A stretch of 64,000 nt of DNA from Hamadaea tsunoensis DSM 44101 (GTDB lineage Bacteria > Actinomycetota > Actinomycetes > Mycobacteriales > Micromonosporaceae), in the NCBI RefSeq assembly GCF_000428945.1, contig NZ_AUAX01000009.1, forward strand, positions 248,001 through 312,000, given 5' to 3'. A model generated the notes under the pieces. It did not search any database. It was not told where the DNA came from and saw only the letters and a program-made list of their open reading frames with translations. The translations under genes were made by a program, and so were the position numbers. Every line of letters starts with the position of its first letter. Within the stretch, counting starts at the first letter, position 1. Shown here piece by piece: positions 7,573 through 17,010 of this stretch.

Positions 7573-8673
7573 ATGGATGGATTCTCCCGGCGTACCGCGC
7601 TCGGTGGCGTACTCGCCCTCGTCACCGCACCCGTTCTCGGTGGCGTACGCGCCGACGCGATGGACTCGCCCGTCCGCGTCGGCGTCCTCACCGACCTCAC
7701 CGGCCCGCTCGCCCCGTACGCCCAACGGCTCCTCGCGGGCATGCGCTACCGGGCGGACGAACTCGGCGGCGGCCACGGCGGCATGCCCCCGATCGAACTC
7801 GTCGTCCAGGACGCGGCCGGCGATCCGAAGACCGCCCAGGACGCCACCGCCGCGCTGCTCGACCAGGGCGTCCACGCGCTCGTCGGGGCCAGCGTCCCCT
7901 GGCTGTGCGCGCCCCTCGTCGAGATGGGCCAGACCGCCTGTACGCCGGTCGTCCTGCCCGTCTCGGGTACGCCGCCCACCGAGTCCTTCGTCTTCCAGAG
8001 CGGGCCGACGGCGCAGCAGGTCGTCAAGGCCGCGCTGCGGAACGTGCAGAGCGCGGGCCTGACCAAGGTCGCGCAGCTGGCCCTGGACAAGGCGGCCGCG
8101 CCGGACCTGCTCGGCGCCGCGGCGAGCGATCTCGGACTCCAGGTCGCCGGGGTGGAGACGTTCGCCCTGGACGCGACCGACCTGTCCGGCCCGGCCGGGA
8201 AGATCGCCGCAGCGAAGCCCGAAGCGGTTCTCGTGAGCGCGCTGCCACCCCAGTCAGGGCCGGCTGTACAGGCCCTGAAGGACGCCGGCTTCACCGGGCC
8301 GGTCCTGGTCTCGCCGGAAGGCGTACTCCCGGATCTGCCGGAGGGGACGAAAGCGGTGGCGCCGTGGGTGATCAACGCATCCGGTACGCCGGAGACCGTG
8401 CCCAACGTCGCGACCCTGCGCCGGTTCGCGGCCGGGTACGCGACGGCGAACGGGCCGGTGACCCCGGCGGCGGGCTTCGGCGCGGACGCGATCACGTTGG
8501 TGCACCAGGCATTCCTCGGTACGCGTGACCGCAAGGCGGCGCGGGCGCAGCTGGAGGGCCTGTGCTGTCTGGGAGTCTGCGGAGTGTTCACGGTGACGCC
8601 GGAGCAGCACGCGGGCCTGGCGCCGGACGCGCTCGCGGTGGCCACGATGACCAAGGGGGTCTGGACGTTCTGA
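7573..8673 (+). CDS. Branched-chain-amino-acid-type substrate-binding protein
   Basis: The 366-residue protein has an SRRTALGG twin-arginine-like start and a signal segment, then the opening of periplasmic-binding fold type I (VRVGVLTDLTGPLAPYAQRL) used by LivJ/LivK-like proteins. It would bind an amino acid or small amide outside the membrane. No permease or ATPase gene of an ABC transporter is next to it, so it may be an orphan receptor or may serve a distant transporter. The CCLGVC cluster near the C-terminus is unusual for the family. A terminator lies 88 nt downstream. Confidence 0.8.
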   Translation: MDGFSRRTALGGVLALVTAPVLGGVRADAMDSPVRVGVLTDLTGPLAPYAQRLLAGMRYRADELGGGHGGMPPIELVVQDAAGDPKTAQDATAALLDQGVHALVGASVPWLCAPLVEMGQTACTPVVLPVSGTPPTESFVFQSGPTAQQVVKAALRNVQSAGLTKVAQLALDKAAAPDLLGAAASDLGLQVAGVETFALDATDLSGPAGKIAAAKPEAVLVSALPPQSGPAVQALKDAGFTGPVLVSPEGVLPDLPEGTKAVAPWVINASGTPETVPNVATLRRFAAGYATANGPVTPAAGFGADAITLVHQAFLGTRDRKAARAQLEGLCCLGVCGVFTVTPEQHAGLAPDALAVATMTKGVWTF

Positions 8674-8761
8674 CCCTCGCCGCCAACCGCGCGGGAAAGG
8701 AGAAATTTACTCGTCAACAGATATGGCGAAGGCTGGGAGTGCGCGGTAGAGTTCCGTCAAC

Positions 8762-8805
8762 GCTCGTCCCGACGGTTTCCCCCGTGATCGCCGGGACGAG
8801 CTTTT
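8762..8805 (+). terminator. Intrinsic terminator
   Basis: A 10-bp stem (GCTCGTCCCG at 8762-8771 with CGGGACGAGC at 8792-8801) is followed by TTTTC. It probably ends the binding-protein transcript. Confidence 0.7.
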
Positions 8806-8869
8806 CTGTGTTCGCTGAGGGTTTCTAAGATCAACGGGGCTTCTAAGATCAAGTTCAGGATCCTTATTT

Positions 8870-9805
8870 CCCGGGTTCGTCGATCTTATTTCCGCTCCTC
8901 CCGCGGGAGACCGTTCCGCCCCTATCGCTGCGCTCCGGGGACTCCACTGCCAGGTGAGTGGGGCGACGCATCGTCCACCGTCGTCCGGTCACCGTTGCAC
9001 CCCTCACCCCCGGCCTTTGTCGCGACTGTCCGATATGGCGGTTGGGTGGGTCGGCTGGTCGGTGATCGTTCGCGGCTGGGATGTAGTTTCCGTGCTCCTC
9101 CTCTCGATCCATTGCGGGCGGGATGTAGGTAGGGGCCGTTTTCCTGCATCCCGACCGCTATTGATCTTGGGGAGGGGCGCGTTTTGACATCTCGGCTGTT
9201 GTGGATCACGTCCACGCCGTCCTGCTTCCAGCCGTTGTCCGTGATGCGGGAACGATCTTCCGTCAGGCGGACACGGCGCGCTGATTTCTTGATCGTTTAC
9301 GGCTGAGGTGTCAATCCGGCCCGATCTGCATGATCAATGACGCGTCAGGTGTAGCAGAACCCGGTCAGCGCGCTCCAGAACCGTAAACGATCATGCAGAT
9401 CGGGCCGTTTCTGCGCCTCAGCCGTAAACGATCACCCCGTCGACCGCCGCCCAGCACCCATATCGGACAGTCGCGACAAAGCCAGAACCAGCCAGGGTCG
9501 GACGGTGGCCCCGATCTTCAAGGTGGTCGACGATCTTGCGCGAATGCCTCGAATTTCGTCCGATACGCCCGAAAAGCCCGAACATTCGCGCAAGATCGTC
9601 GACCGTGACGGGCGCAAGCCGGACAGTCGGGACAAAGGCCAGGCGGAGGGTGGGTGAGGCTGGTTGGGGGTGGGGTGAGACGGTGACCGATCCGCGGTGG
9701 ACGATGCGTCGCCCCACTCACCTGGCAGTGGAGGCCCCGGAGCGCAGCGATTGGGGCGGAACGGTCTCCCGCGGGAGGAGCGGAGGTGAGATCGACGAAC
9801 CCGGG
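8870..9805. repeat. Palindrome island A (nested inverted repeats)
   Basis: This non-coding stretch lies between two convergent genes. Its outer arms (8870 to about 9030, and about 9622-9805) are imperfect inverted copies of each other. Inside are an inverted pair of a 22-nt box (TTTGTCGCGACTGTCCGAT type) at 9014-9036 and 9460-9481, and an inner palindrome (9289-9434) with the arm ATCGTTTACGGCTGAGG. A 76-nt hairpin sits at 9527-9602. No credible gene or transposase is present. Island B (26746-27257) has the same parts in the same order without the outer arms. Confidence 0.85.
9527..9602. repeat. 76-nt palindromic element, copy 1
   Basis: It has perfect 20-nt arms (starting TCGACGATCTTGCGCGAATG) around a non-symmetric centre. 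Related copies lie at 21721-21796 and, in reverse orientation, 27190-27257. Confidence 0.85.
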
Positions 9806-9829
9806 ACAAGAAGATCGTGATCTTATGTC

Positions 9830-10582
9830 TCAGAGCTGGTTGCGGACTTCCCAGAGCTCGGAGAACGCCCGCTCGTGGACCGTCTTCTCCAGCCATCGCG
9901 CCCCCGAGGACCCCCCGCTGCCGGGCTTGTCGCCCATGACCCGCCAGACGGCCGTCAGGTGCAGCTGCTTCCAGCGCAGGAACCGCTCGGCGACCGCGAG
10001 CAGCGTCTCGCCCAGCTCAACCAGCCCGTCATCCTGTCCTCTGTAGACGGACAGCCAGTCCTCGTGGCCGCGGCGCCGGATGAAGGCGCGGGCGGTCTCG
10101 TCCAGGCTCGGCTGCTCCAGCTGCTTGTCGAGGTCCGCGACGACGGCCGGCATGGCCGCGTGCGGGCAGACGAGTCCGGACCGCTTGTTGCCGAGCAGGA
10201 ACTCCAGGTGCCGGTAGCCGTACGACTGGAAGCCCGACGCCTCCCCGAACGAGTCGCGGAACGAGGCGAACTCGGCGGGGGTGAGCGTACCGAGGAGGTC
10301 CCAGGACTTGATCAGGACGTCCTGGGCGCCGGTCGAGCGCCGCAGGGCCTGGAGCGCGCCGCGGAGATCGTCGGCGTCCAGCCGCGTACGCGCGTCCTCC
10401 CATTCGTGCCGGATGAGCGCGAACAGCAGCTCCATCACCTGCGTACCGACGATGAAGGAGAATTCGGCCGGCGCCTGCGTACGCGGAGTCTGCAGCGACA
10501 GGAGCGTCTCGATGTGCCCGTACTCCGCGTAGGGAGTACTCCCGTCGAAGGTCGTCTTGGGGGCGCCAGTGCCGTACACCAT
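9830..10582 (-). CDS. kynA: Tryptophan 2,3-dioxygenase
   Basis: The 250-residue protein has the family motifs YAEYGHIETLLSLQ, FIVGTQVMELLF, FQSYGYRHLEFLLGNK and, near the C-terminus, RWKQLHLTAVWRVMGDKPG followed by GSSGARWLEKT. These match the heme- and tryptophan-binding helices of TDO; the His in KQLH is the expected axial heme ligand. It opens the indole ring of L-tryptophan with O2 to give N-formylkynurenine, the first step of the kynurenine pathway. It is divergent from an Lrp-type regulator, with kynU nearby, so this is a tryptophan catabolic locus. A formamidase (kynB) is not seen. Confidence 0.93.
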   Translation of the reverse strand: MVYGTGAPKTTFDGSTPYAEYGHIETLLSLQTPRTQAPAEFSFIVGTQVMELLFALIRHEWEDARTRLDADDLRGALQALRRSTGAQDVLIKSWDLLGTLTPAEFASFRDSFGEASGFQSYGYRHLEFLLGNKRSGLVCPHAAMPAVVADLDKQLEQPSLDETARAFIRRRGHEDWLSVYRGQDDGLVELGETLLAVAERFLRWKQLHLTAVWRVMGDKPGSGGSSGARWLEKTVHERAFSELWEVRNQL

Positions 10583-10684
10583 GACACCATCAAACCTCGG
10601 TCGGAGCCCCGGATTGAAGGGCCGTCGAACCCCAAACCGGGCCGCTGACCAGCATGATCGACGGAGAACGGGTACAAAGGCTTT

Positions 10685-11131
10685 ATGAACGTCAAGGACC
10701 CGGTCGACTGGCACCTGCTGGCCCTTCTCCAGGAGGACGCGCGGCTGTCGTTCAACGAGCTGTCCCGGCGGGTGAACCTGTCGGCCCCGGCCGTCGCGGA
10801 GCGCGTACGCCGGCTCCAGGAGAGCGGGGTGATCTCCGGTTATCACGCGCACATCGACCTGGAGAAGGCCGGCCGGTCGGCGACCGCGCTCATGACGATG
10901 CACTGCTACGGGCCGACCTGCCTGCTCAAGGAGCCCGCCGTGCGGACCTGGCCGGAGGTGCTGCAGCTGCACCGGGTCAGCGGCGACTCGTGCTGCGTCC
11001 TCGTGGTCAGCGTCCCGGGCATGGCCGAGCTGGAGCACTTCATCGACCGGCTGGCCGCGTACGGGCGGCCGTCGACGGCGATGATCCTGTCCAGCCCGGT
11101 CACGTGGCGGGCGGTCGAACCTCTTACGTGA
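10685..11131 (+). CDS. Lrp/AsnC family regulator of the kynurenine locus
   Basis: The 148-residue protein has an N-terminal winged HTH (DWHLLALLQEDARLSFNELSRR, then LSAPAVAERVRRLQESGVI) and a C-terminal RAM ligand-binding domain (about 68-148, with HRVSGDSCCVLVV). Lrp-type KynR proteins in Proteobacteria control kyn genes in response to kynurenine. Position between kynA and kynU makes the same role likely here, though this is inference. The stop overlaps the 3' end of the convergent kynU gene by 8 nt. Confidence 0.88.
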   Translation: MNVKDPVDWHLLALLQEDARLSFNELSRRVNLSAPAVAERVRRLQESGVISGYHAHIDLEKAGRSATALMTMHCYGPTCLLKEPAVRTWPEVLQLHRVSGDSCCVLVVSVPGMAELEHFIDRLAAYGRPSTAMILSSPVTWRAVEPLT

Positions 11132-12398
11132 CGCGGGACCGCTCGACGGGGAACGCTTCGTAGGACCGGGATTCCACGATCGTCCGCAGCCGGGCGAAGC
11201 CCTCGTGGATCTCGGCGAACGTCGTGTACAGCGGGGCGAAACCGATCCGCAGCCGGTCGGGCGTACGGAAGTCGGGGATGACTCCGGCGGCCTTCCACGC
11301 CTGGCACAGCTGCCATGCGGCCGGGTGGTGCAGCGTGATGTGGGCGCCTCGGTCACCCCGCGGGGACGCCAGCTCCAGGCCGTGCGGTGCCAGCCAGGCG
11401 TCGAAGAGCTGCTCGGCGTACGCGCCCATCGCCCGGGTCTTCGCCCAGATCCGGTCCATCCCGGCCGCCTGGGTGACGCGGATGCCTTCGAGGGCCGCGT
11501 ACCCGGCCAGCACGGGTGTCGTGCTCACCTGGAACCGCTCGATCGCGGGCACCGGCCGGTAGTCGAAGCCCATCGCGAACTGGTCGGTCTGCCCGAACCA
11601 GCCCCAGATCGGCTGGCGCAGCTGCTCGTGCAGGTCACCCCGGACGTACAGGAAGCCGGGCGCGCCCGGACCGCCGTTCAGATGCTTGTAGGTGCAGCCC
11701 ACCGCGAGGTCCGCGGCCGCCTCCCGCAGCGGCGTCGGCACCGCGCCCGCCGAATGGCACAGGTCCCAGAGCACGAGCGCGCCCGCGTCGTGGGCCAGCC
11801 GCGTGACCGCCACCATGTCCGCGACGTTTCCCGACCTGTACGCGACGTGCTGGAGACTGATCAGCGCCACGGAGTCCGGGGCGCACCGGGCGATCGCCGC
11901 GGCCACGTCCTCGGTGGTGGTGCCGCGGTCGAGATCCGCCCGGATGACCTCCAGCCGCAGGCCCCGCCGCTGCGCGACGCCCTGCAGGACGTACTGGTCC
12001 GAGGGGAAGTTGTCGTCGTCGGTGATGATCACGGTGCGGCCGGGCCGCGCGTCGCAGGCCGCCTCGGCGAGCTTGTAGAGGTTGATGCTCGCGGTGTCGC
12101 AGAGCAGCGCCTCGCCGGGATCCACCCCGAGCACGCCGGTCGCCAGCGCGTCGCCGGCCTCGCGGGCGAGGGTGATCCAGTGGTCCCAGCCCCGGACGAG
12201 TTCCGCGCCCCACTCGTCGTCCAGCGCGGTACGCATCCGCTCACGGGTCGCCTTCGGCAGCCGGCCCAGCGAATTGCCGTCCAGGTAAATGAGATCTTTC
12301 TGGGGAGCGGCAGCCGGAGAGATCACGAAACGGTCCCGGAACTCCGCCAGCGGGTCGGCCGCGTCGAGCTCCTTCGCCTGCGCGAATAGGTCCTTCAC
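11124..12398 (-). CDS. kynU: Kynureninase
   Basis: The 424-residue protein is a fold-type I PLP enzyme. It shows [15 protein letters not shown] at the N-terminus, the PLP contact [23 protein letters not shown], and the Schiff-base lysine in [15 protein letters not shown] (about residue 235). It cleaves kynurenine (or 3-hydroxykynurenine) to (3-hydroxy)anthranilate and alanine in the cytoplasm. With kynA it supplies anthranilate from tryptophan. A missing or distant arylformamidase would complete the route. Transcription is towards the regulator, whose coding end it overlaps. Confidence 0.93.
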   Translation of the reverse strand: MKDLFAQAKELDAADPLAEFRDRFVISPAAAPQKDLIYLDGNSLGRLPKATRERMRTALDDEWGAELVRGWDHWITLAREAGDALATGVLGVDPGEALLCDTASINLYKLAEAACDARPGRTVIITDDDNFPSDQYVLQGVAQRRGLRLEVIRADLDRGTTTEDVAAAIARCAPDSVALISLQHVAYRSGNVADMVAVTRLAHDAGALVLWDLCHSAGAVPTPLREAAADLAVGCTYKHLNGGPGAPGFLYVRGDLHEQLRQPIWGWFGQTDQFAMGFDYRPVPAIERFQVSTTPVLAGYAALEGIRVTQAAGMDRIWAKTRAMGAYAEQLFDAWLAPHGLELASPRGDRGAHITLHHPAAWQLCQAWKAAGVIPDFRTPDRLRIGFAPLYTTFAEIHEGFARLRTIVESRSYEAFPVERSRVT

Positions 12399-12450
12399 CT
12401 GCGGAAGATTAGCCGATGGGCGGGGCCGCGAGATGATCTACGGTGGGCGC

Positions 12451-13071
12451 ATGAGTTTTCCCGGATCGGCGCCGACGCTCGAAGGCGCCCTCGTCCGTCT
12501 TGAACCGCTCGGCCACCAGCACGCCCCGGACCTCGCCGTCGCCGCCGAGGAAGATCGTGGAACCTACGGATTCACGTGGGTGCCGCCGGCCGCCGAGGTC
12601 GACGCGTACATCGACGGGCACCTGGCCCGCGTGGCGGCCGGCCGCCTGCTCCCGTACGCCCAGATCTCGCTCGCGACCGGGAAGGCGGTGGGCGTGACGT
12701 CGCACTGGGACCCCCGCGTCCTGGACTCCGGCCGCCTGTACGCCGTCGAGGTCGGCTTCACGTGGCTGGCCCGGTCCGCCCAGGGCACCGGGATCAACGC
12801 CGAGGCCAAGCTGATGCTGTTCCGCCACGCCTTCGAGGTCTGGCGGGTCGACCGGGTCGATCTGAAGACGGATGCGCGCAACGCCCGGTCCCGGGCGGCC
12901 ATCGAGAGCGTCGGAGCGCGCTTCGAAGGCGTACTGCGGAACTGGTCGCAGTCGTGGGCGCCGGGGGAGGCGGGCCGCCTGCGCGACTCGGCCGTCTTCT
13001 CCATCGTGGACACCGAATGGCCCGAGGTACGCGCCGCGCTGGAACAGCGCCTGACCCGCTACCCCCGCTGA
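12451..13071 (+). CDS. GNAT-family N-acetyltransferase
   Basis: The 206-residue protein fits the RimJ/RimL-like GNAT branch: [18 protein letters not shown] at the N-terminus, [20 protein letters not shown] as the acetyl-CoA binding loop (motif A, Q/R-x-x-G-x-G/A), and [25 protein letters not shown] as motif B. This branch often acetylates protein N-termini or small amines; the substrate is not predictable. The ATG at 12451 follows a GGTGGG ribosome site. Convergent with the RND exporter, with a hairpin element between. Confidence 0.85.
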   Translation: MSFPGSAPTLEGALVRLEPLGHQHAPDLAVAAEEDRGTYGFTWVPPAAEVDAYIDGHLARVAAGRLLPYAQISLATGKAVGVTSHWDPRVLDSGRLYAVEVGFTWLARSAQGTGINAEAKLMLFRHAFEVWRVDRVDLKTDARNARSRAAIESVGARFEGVLRNWSQSWAPGEAGRLRDSAVFSIVDTEWPEVRAALEQRLTRYPR

Positions 13072-13098
13072 CCCTCAGCCCTCGCACCCCGGCTCGAT

Positions 13099-13173
13099 GA
13101 TCCGGTTTGGATCAGGGATCGCCACGTAATCTTGGTCCAAGATTCGGGTGATTTCCCTGATCCAAACCGGATC
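13099..13173. repeat. 75-nt hairpin element, copy 2
   Basis: It has the same plan and length as copy 1. The sixth base of each arm has changed together: G at 13104 in place of C, and C at 13168 in place of G, so pairing is kept. It lies between two convergent genes. Confidence 0.9.
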
Positions 13174-13190
13174 TTTGCTAGTCGACCCTG

Positions 13191-16100
13191 CTACTCAGTG
13201 GGGCGTGAGCGGGCGATCGGGGCGGGGTACTCGCCGGTCTCCAGCGACAGGGCGCCGTGGCCCTGCTTGCCGGCGGAGACCGGGACGTGCGTGACCGCCG
13301 GCGCCGGGATCGGAGCCGGGGTCGGAGCCGGGGTCGGAGCCGGGAGGCCCAGCCGCGCGGCCCGCTTGGCGGCCCGCCGCTCCCGGCGCCCCTCGACCAT
13401 CGTGTAGAGCGTCGGCACCAGGATCAGCGTGAGCACCGTCGAGCTGATCAAGCCGCCGATGACCACGACCGCGAGCGGCTGCGAGATGAATCCGCCCTGG
13501 CCGGTGAGGCCGAGCGCCATCGGCAGCAGCGCGAAGATCGTCGCCACCGCGGTCATCAGGATCGGCCGCAGTCGCCGGCGACCGCCCTCGATGACGGCTT
13601 CGCGTACGGAGGCGCCCTGTTCGCGGTACTGGTTGATGAGGTCGAGCAGCACGATCGCGTTCGTGACCACGATGCCGACCAGCATCAGCATGCCGATGAG
13701 CGCCGGTACGCCCAGCGCCGTCCCGGTGACCAGCAGCGCCAGCAGCGCGCCGGTGGCCGCGAACGGCACCGAGACGAGCAGGATGAGCGGCTGGATCAGG
13801 CTCTTGAAGGTGGCCGCCATGATCAGGAAGACGATCGCGATGGCCGCCAGCAGGGCGAGGAACAGGTTGCCGAAGGCGTCCGCCTGGTCGGAGCTGGCGC
13901 CGCCGATCGAGTAGCTCGCCCCGGCCGGCAGCTTCAGGTCCTGCAGGGCCTTGGTCAGGTCCTGCGTCGTCTTGCCGAGGTTGCTGCCGGTGGCCGTGCC
14001 GCTGACGGTGACGCTGCGGTCGCCGTCGATCCGGGTGATCTGGGTCGGGCCGTCGACGGTCTCGACCGTGGCGACCTGGTCCAGCGTCACCGGACCGGCG
14101 ACCGGTACCTTCTTCAGCTCGTCGACCGAGGCGGGAGCCTGGACGCCGAACGTGAGCAGGACCGTCTGCTTGTGACCGTCCAGTGTGTACTGGCCGAGCG
14201 GCGCGCCCCGGAACAGGGCCGCCACGCTCTGCGCGACCTGCGCCTCGGTCAGGCCCAGGGCCGTCGCCTTCTGCCGGTCGACGGTCACCCGCACCTGCGG
14301 AGCGCTGGTCGACAGGTCGCTGCTGACGTCGGTGACGTCCGCGATCCCGGCCATCGCCTGGCGTACCTGGTCGGAAGCGGTCTTCAGGGCCGCCTCGTCG
14401 TCGGCCTGCACGATCACCTGCAGCGCGCTGGCCGAGAACCCGCCGCCGCTGCCCGCGTCGACCTTGATCTCACCGGCGCCGCTCAGCGCGTCAAGCTCGG
14501 TACGCAGCTTGTCCTGCACGTCCAGCGCCTTGGCGTCCTTGTCCAGGGTGACGCTGAAGTTGGCCTGGTTGCCGCCGCCCAGGCCGAAGCCGAGCGCGCC
14601 GCCGCCGGAGCCGATGGTCACCTGGTAGGTGTCCACGCCGTCGGTACGCGACAGCACGTCCTCGACCTTCTTCGCGGCCGTGTCCGTGACCGTCATCGAG
14701 GTGCCGACCGGCAGCTTCTGCGCGATCGAGAGCGTGGTCTGGCCGGACTGGTCGAAGAAGTTGGTCTTCAGCAGGCCGCCCATGCCGACGGTCACGAAGA
14801 AGACCAGCACCGCCAGGATCAGCGTGATGACCCGGTGGCCCGTGGCGAACCGGATCACCGGCACGTACGCCCGCTGCAGGAAGCTGTTGCGCTCCTTGGC
14901 CTCGGCGGCCTCGCGTACGGCCTCGGCGTCGGGGCCGGCCGCCTGCCTGAGGAACCAGTACGCCAGCACCGGGATCACGGTCAGCGACACGGCGAGCGAG
15001 GCGAGCAGGGCCACCGTGACGGTGATCGCGAAGCTGGAGAACAGCTCGCCGACCAGGCCGCCGACGAGGGCGATGGGGGAGAAGACGGCGACCGTCGTCA
15101 GGGTCGAGGCCGTCACGGCGCCCGCGACCTCCTTGACCGCCGTGATGACGGCGTGCCCCTTGTCCTCCCCGTACGCCAGATGTCGCTTGATGTTCTCGAG
15201 GACCACGATCGAGTCGTCGACCACGCGTCCGATGGCGATCGTCAGCGCGCCGAGGGTCAGCACGTTGAGCGAGTAGTCGCCGACCTTCAGCGCGATCAGC
15301 GCGACGATGACCGACAACGGGATCGAGACGGCGGTGACGATGGTCGACCGGACCGAGAGCAGGAAGATCAGGATCACGATGATGGCCATGACGAGGCCGA
15401 GCAGGCCCTCGGTGGTCAGGCCCTCGATCGACTTCTCGACGTAGGGCGCCTGGTCGAACACCGCGTCGATCTGGGCGTTGCCGCCGAGCTTCGACTTCAG
15501 GTCGGGCAGCATGTCCCGGATCTCGTGGGAGATGCCGACCGCGTTGCCGTCCGGCGTGGCCAGGACCTGGATGCCCAGGCTCGGCTTGCCGTTCGTCCGC
15601 GTGATGCTCGTCGCCGGGGCCAGTTGCTCGGACACGTTCGCGATGCTGGACAGCTGCACCGGGGCCGGAGCGGTGGCGCCCTTGACCCACAGGCCGCGGA
15701 TGTCGTCGACGGTCTTCAGCGGCGTACCGACCGAGACGGTCAGCGACTTGTCGCCGTCCGGCACGGTGCCGGCCGGGATCGAGATCCCGTTGACCTTCAA
15801 CACGTTGAGCAGGTCCGGAACGCTCACGCCGGCCGGGCCGAGCTTCTCCGGCAGCGGCGTGATGACGACCTGCTGCTGGCGCTCGCCGCTCAGGCTGGCC
15901 TCGCGTACGCCGTCGATGCCCTGGATGGCCGGGATGACGTCGTGATTGATCTTGTCGGCGAGCAGTTGCTCGTCGGTGTCGCTGCTCACGGCGAGGACGA
16001 CGACCGGGAAGTTGTCCGTGCTGCCGGCGAAGACCTGCGGGTCCACGCCGGAGGGCAGGGTGGCCGCGATGCGGTTGAGCGACGACTGCATCTTGGCGGT

Positions 16101-16415
16101 GGCGTCGTCGAGGTTCGTGCCGAAGTCGAACTCGATCTGGACCGTCGCCATGCCCTCACGCGAGGTCGACGTGACGCTCTTCAAGCCGGGCGTGCCCTGC
16201 AGGGCGTTCTCGATCGGCTCGGTGACCTGGGCGGCGACCACGTCGGGCGACGCGCCGGCGTAGGTGGCCGAGACGAACGCGGCCGGGAAGTCGAGGGAAG
16301 GGAACAGCTGCTGCTTCAGTTGGGGGATCGTCAGGAGGCCGAAGGCGGTCACGATCACCGCCACGAGCGCGGTCAGTCCGCGGTTGGCGAGGCTGAGCCT
16401 CGAGAAGAACGACAT
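13191..16415 (-). CDS. RND-family (HAE1-type) efflux permease
   Basis: The 1074-residue protein has the RND layout: TM1 near residue 12, a large porter domain, TM2-6 (about 335-490), a second porter domain and TM8-12 (about 850-1010). The TM4 motif GRVVDDSIVVLENIKRH carries the paired Asp residues used for proton coupling. A Pro-Ala repeat tail ends the protein. No membrane-fusion or outer-membrane partner is present, as is usual for Gram-positive RND exporters. Substrate is unknown; drugs, lipids or metabolites are possible. It is divergent from a MarR regulator, which probably represses it. Confidence 0.9.
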   Translation of the reverse strand: MSFFSRLSLANRGLTALVAVIVTAFGLLTIPQLKQQLFPSLDFPAAFVSATYAGASPDVVAAQVTEPIENALQGTPGLKSVTSTSREGMATVQIEFDFGTNLDDATAKMQSSLNRIAATLPSGVDPQVFAGSTDNFPVVVLAVSSDTDEQLLADKINHDVIPAIQGIDGVREASLSGERQQQVVITPLPEKLGPAGVSVPDLLNVLKVNGISIPAGTVPDGDKSLTVSVGTPLKTVDDIRGLWVKGATAPAPVQLSSIANVSEQLAPATSITRTNGKPSLGIQVLATPDGNAVGISHEIRDMLPDLKSKLGGNAQIDAVFDQAPYVEKSIEGLTTEGLLGLVMAIIVILIFLLSVRSTIVTAVSIPLSVIVALIALKVGDYSLNVLTLGALTIAIGRVVDDSIVVLENIKRHLAYGEDKGHAVITAVKEVAGAVTASTLTTVAVFSPIALVGGLVGELFSSFAITVTVALLASLAVSLTVIPVLAYWFLRQAAGPDAEAVREAAEAKERNSFLQRAYVPVIRFATGHRVITLILAVLVFFVTVGMGGLLKTNFFDQSGQTTLSIAQKLPVGTSMTVTDTAAKKVEDVLSRTDGVDTYQVTIGSGGGALGFGLGGGNQANFSVTLDKDAKALDVQDKLRTELDALSGAGEIKVDAGSGGGFSASALQVIVQADDEAALKTASDQVRQAMAGIADVTDVSSDLSTSAPQVRVTVDRQKATALGLTEAQVAQSVAALFRGAPLGQYTLDGHKQTVLLTFGVQAPASVDELKKVPVAGPVTLDQVATVETVDGPTQITRIDGDRSVTVSGTATGSNLGKTTQDLTKALQDLKLPAGASYSIGGASSDQADAFGNLFLALLAAIAIVFLIMAATFKSLIQPLILLVSVPFAATGALLALLVTGTALGVPALIGMLMLVGIVVTNAIVLLDLINQYREQGASVREAVIEGGRRRLRPILMTAVATIFALLPMALGLTGQGGFISQPLAVVVIGGLISSTVLTLILVPTLYTMVEGRRERRAAKRAARLGLPAPTPAPTPAPIPAPAVTHVPVSAGKQGHGALSLETGEYPAPIARSRPTE

Positions 16416-16447
16416 CAGAGACTCCGGGGAGGTTGGGTCCTACCCGG

Positions 16448-16513
16448 TTAGTTTGCCTTACGCTAATATTTCGCACTGAACCGGGGTAACTGTTACGCTC
16501 GGGTTACCGTTAC
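16448..16513. promoter_or_regulatory. Operator candidates between the RND and MarR genes
   Basis: Two related 11-mers, GTAACTGTTAC (16486-16496, a perfect dyad) and GTTACCGTTAC (16503-16513), are 17 bp apart, just upstream of the MarR start. A second dyad, TTAG...CTAA (16448-16466), lies nearer the RND gene. Symmetric sites in a shared divergent promoter are what a MarR dimer would bind. Confidence 0.5.
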
Positions 16514-16533
16514 GGAGATTCTCGGGAGCTGCG

Positions 16534-17001
16534 GTGACCAGCAAGGACTTGGTGATCGCCCGGATCATGGCCGGTCAGCGCCGGTTTCAGGCCGCGATGG
16601 CCCGCGACCGGTCCAGCCCGTTCTTCTCGGTCAACCTGACGATGCAGCAACTGAAGATCCTCTTCACGCTGCGCCTGCACGGCGGCACGGGCGGTCAGGA
16701 ACTCGCGCACCTCATGGGGGTCAGCCCCGCGACCATGACCGGCATCGTGGACCGGCTGGTCGCCGCGCACTACGTCACCCGCCGCGAGGATCCCCAGGAC
16801 CGCCGCGTACGCCGAGTCCAGCTGACCCCGGCCGGCGACGAGCTCATCGACGGGCTGATGACGGCGGGCGAGGAGCACCAGACGCGGATCCTGAGCCGGC
16901 TGTCGGTGGACGAGCTGACGGTCGTCGCCGATGCCATGGAGATCATGCAGCGGGCGCTGGCCGAGGACGAGGCCGCCGGCACCGAGCCTTCGAGGCATTG
17001 A
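16534..17001 (+). CDS. MarR-family transcriptional regulator
   Basis: The 155-residue protein has the MarR winged helix: MQQLKILFTLRLHGG, the recognition helix region GVSPATMTGIVDRLVAAHYVTR, and the wing REDPQDRRVRRVQLTPAG. MarR dimers usually repress a divergent transporter and release DNA on binding a small phenolic or drug ligand. The adjoining RND exporter is the obvious target. Translation starts at a GTG shortly after the GTTAC-type operator candidates, so autoregulation is likely. Confidence 0.9.
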   Translation: MTSKDLVIARIMAGQRRFQAAMARDRSSPFFSVNLTMQQLKILFTLRLHGGTGGQELAHLMGVSPATMTGIVDRLVAAHYVTRREDPQDRRVRRVQLTPAGDELIDGLMTAGEEHQTRILSRLSVDELTVVADAMEIMQRALAEDEAAGTEPSRH

Positions 17002-17010
17002 CATTTACCG

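Noticed and set aside
8870-9805. Island A as an insertion sequence
   Set aside because: No transposase frame or target-site duplication could be seen; the reading frames inside are Arg-rich and not shared with island B.
9432-9896. 154-codon minus-strand frame across the island A hairpins
   Set aside because: It covers palindromes and runs into the end of kynA in another frame; no ribosome site or family pattern.
9830-12398. Kynurenine genes as part of a natural-product cluster
   Set aside because: No NRPS, PKS or tailoring genes lie around them in the window.
13257-16451. 1064-codon open frame on the plus strand opposite the RND permease
   Set aside because: It is antisense to a protein with clear RND motifs, and its Arg/Asp-rich composition is typical of a mirror frame.
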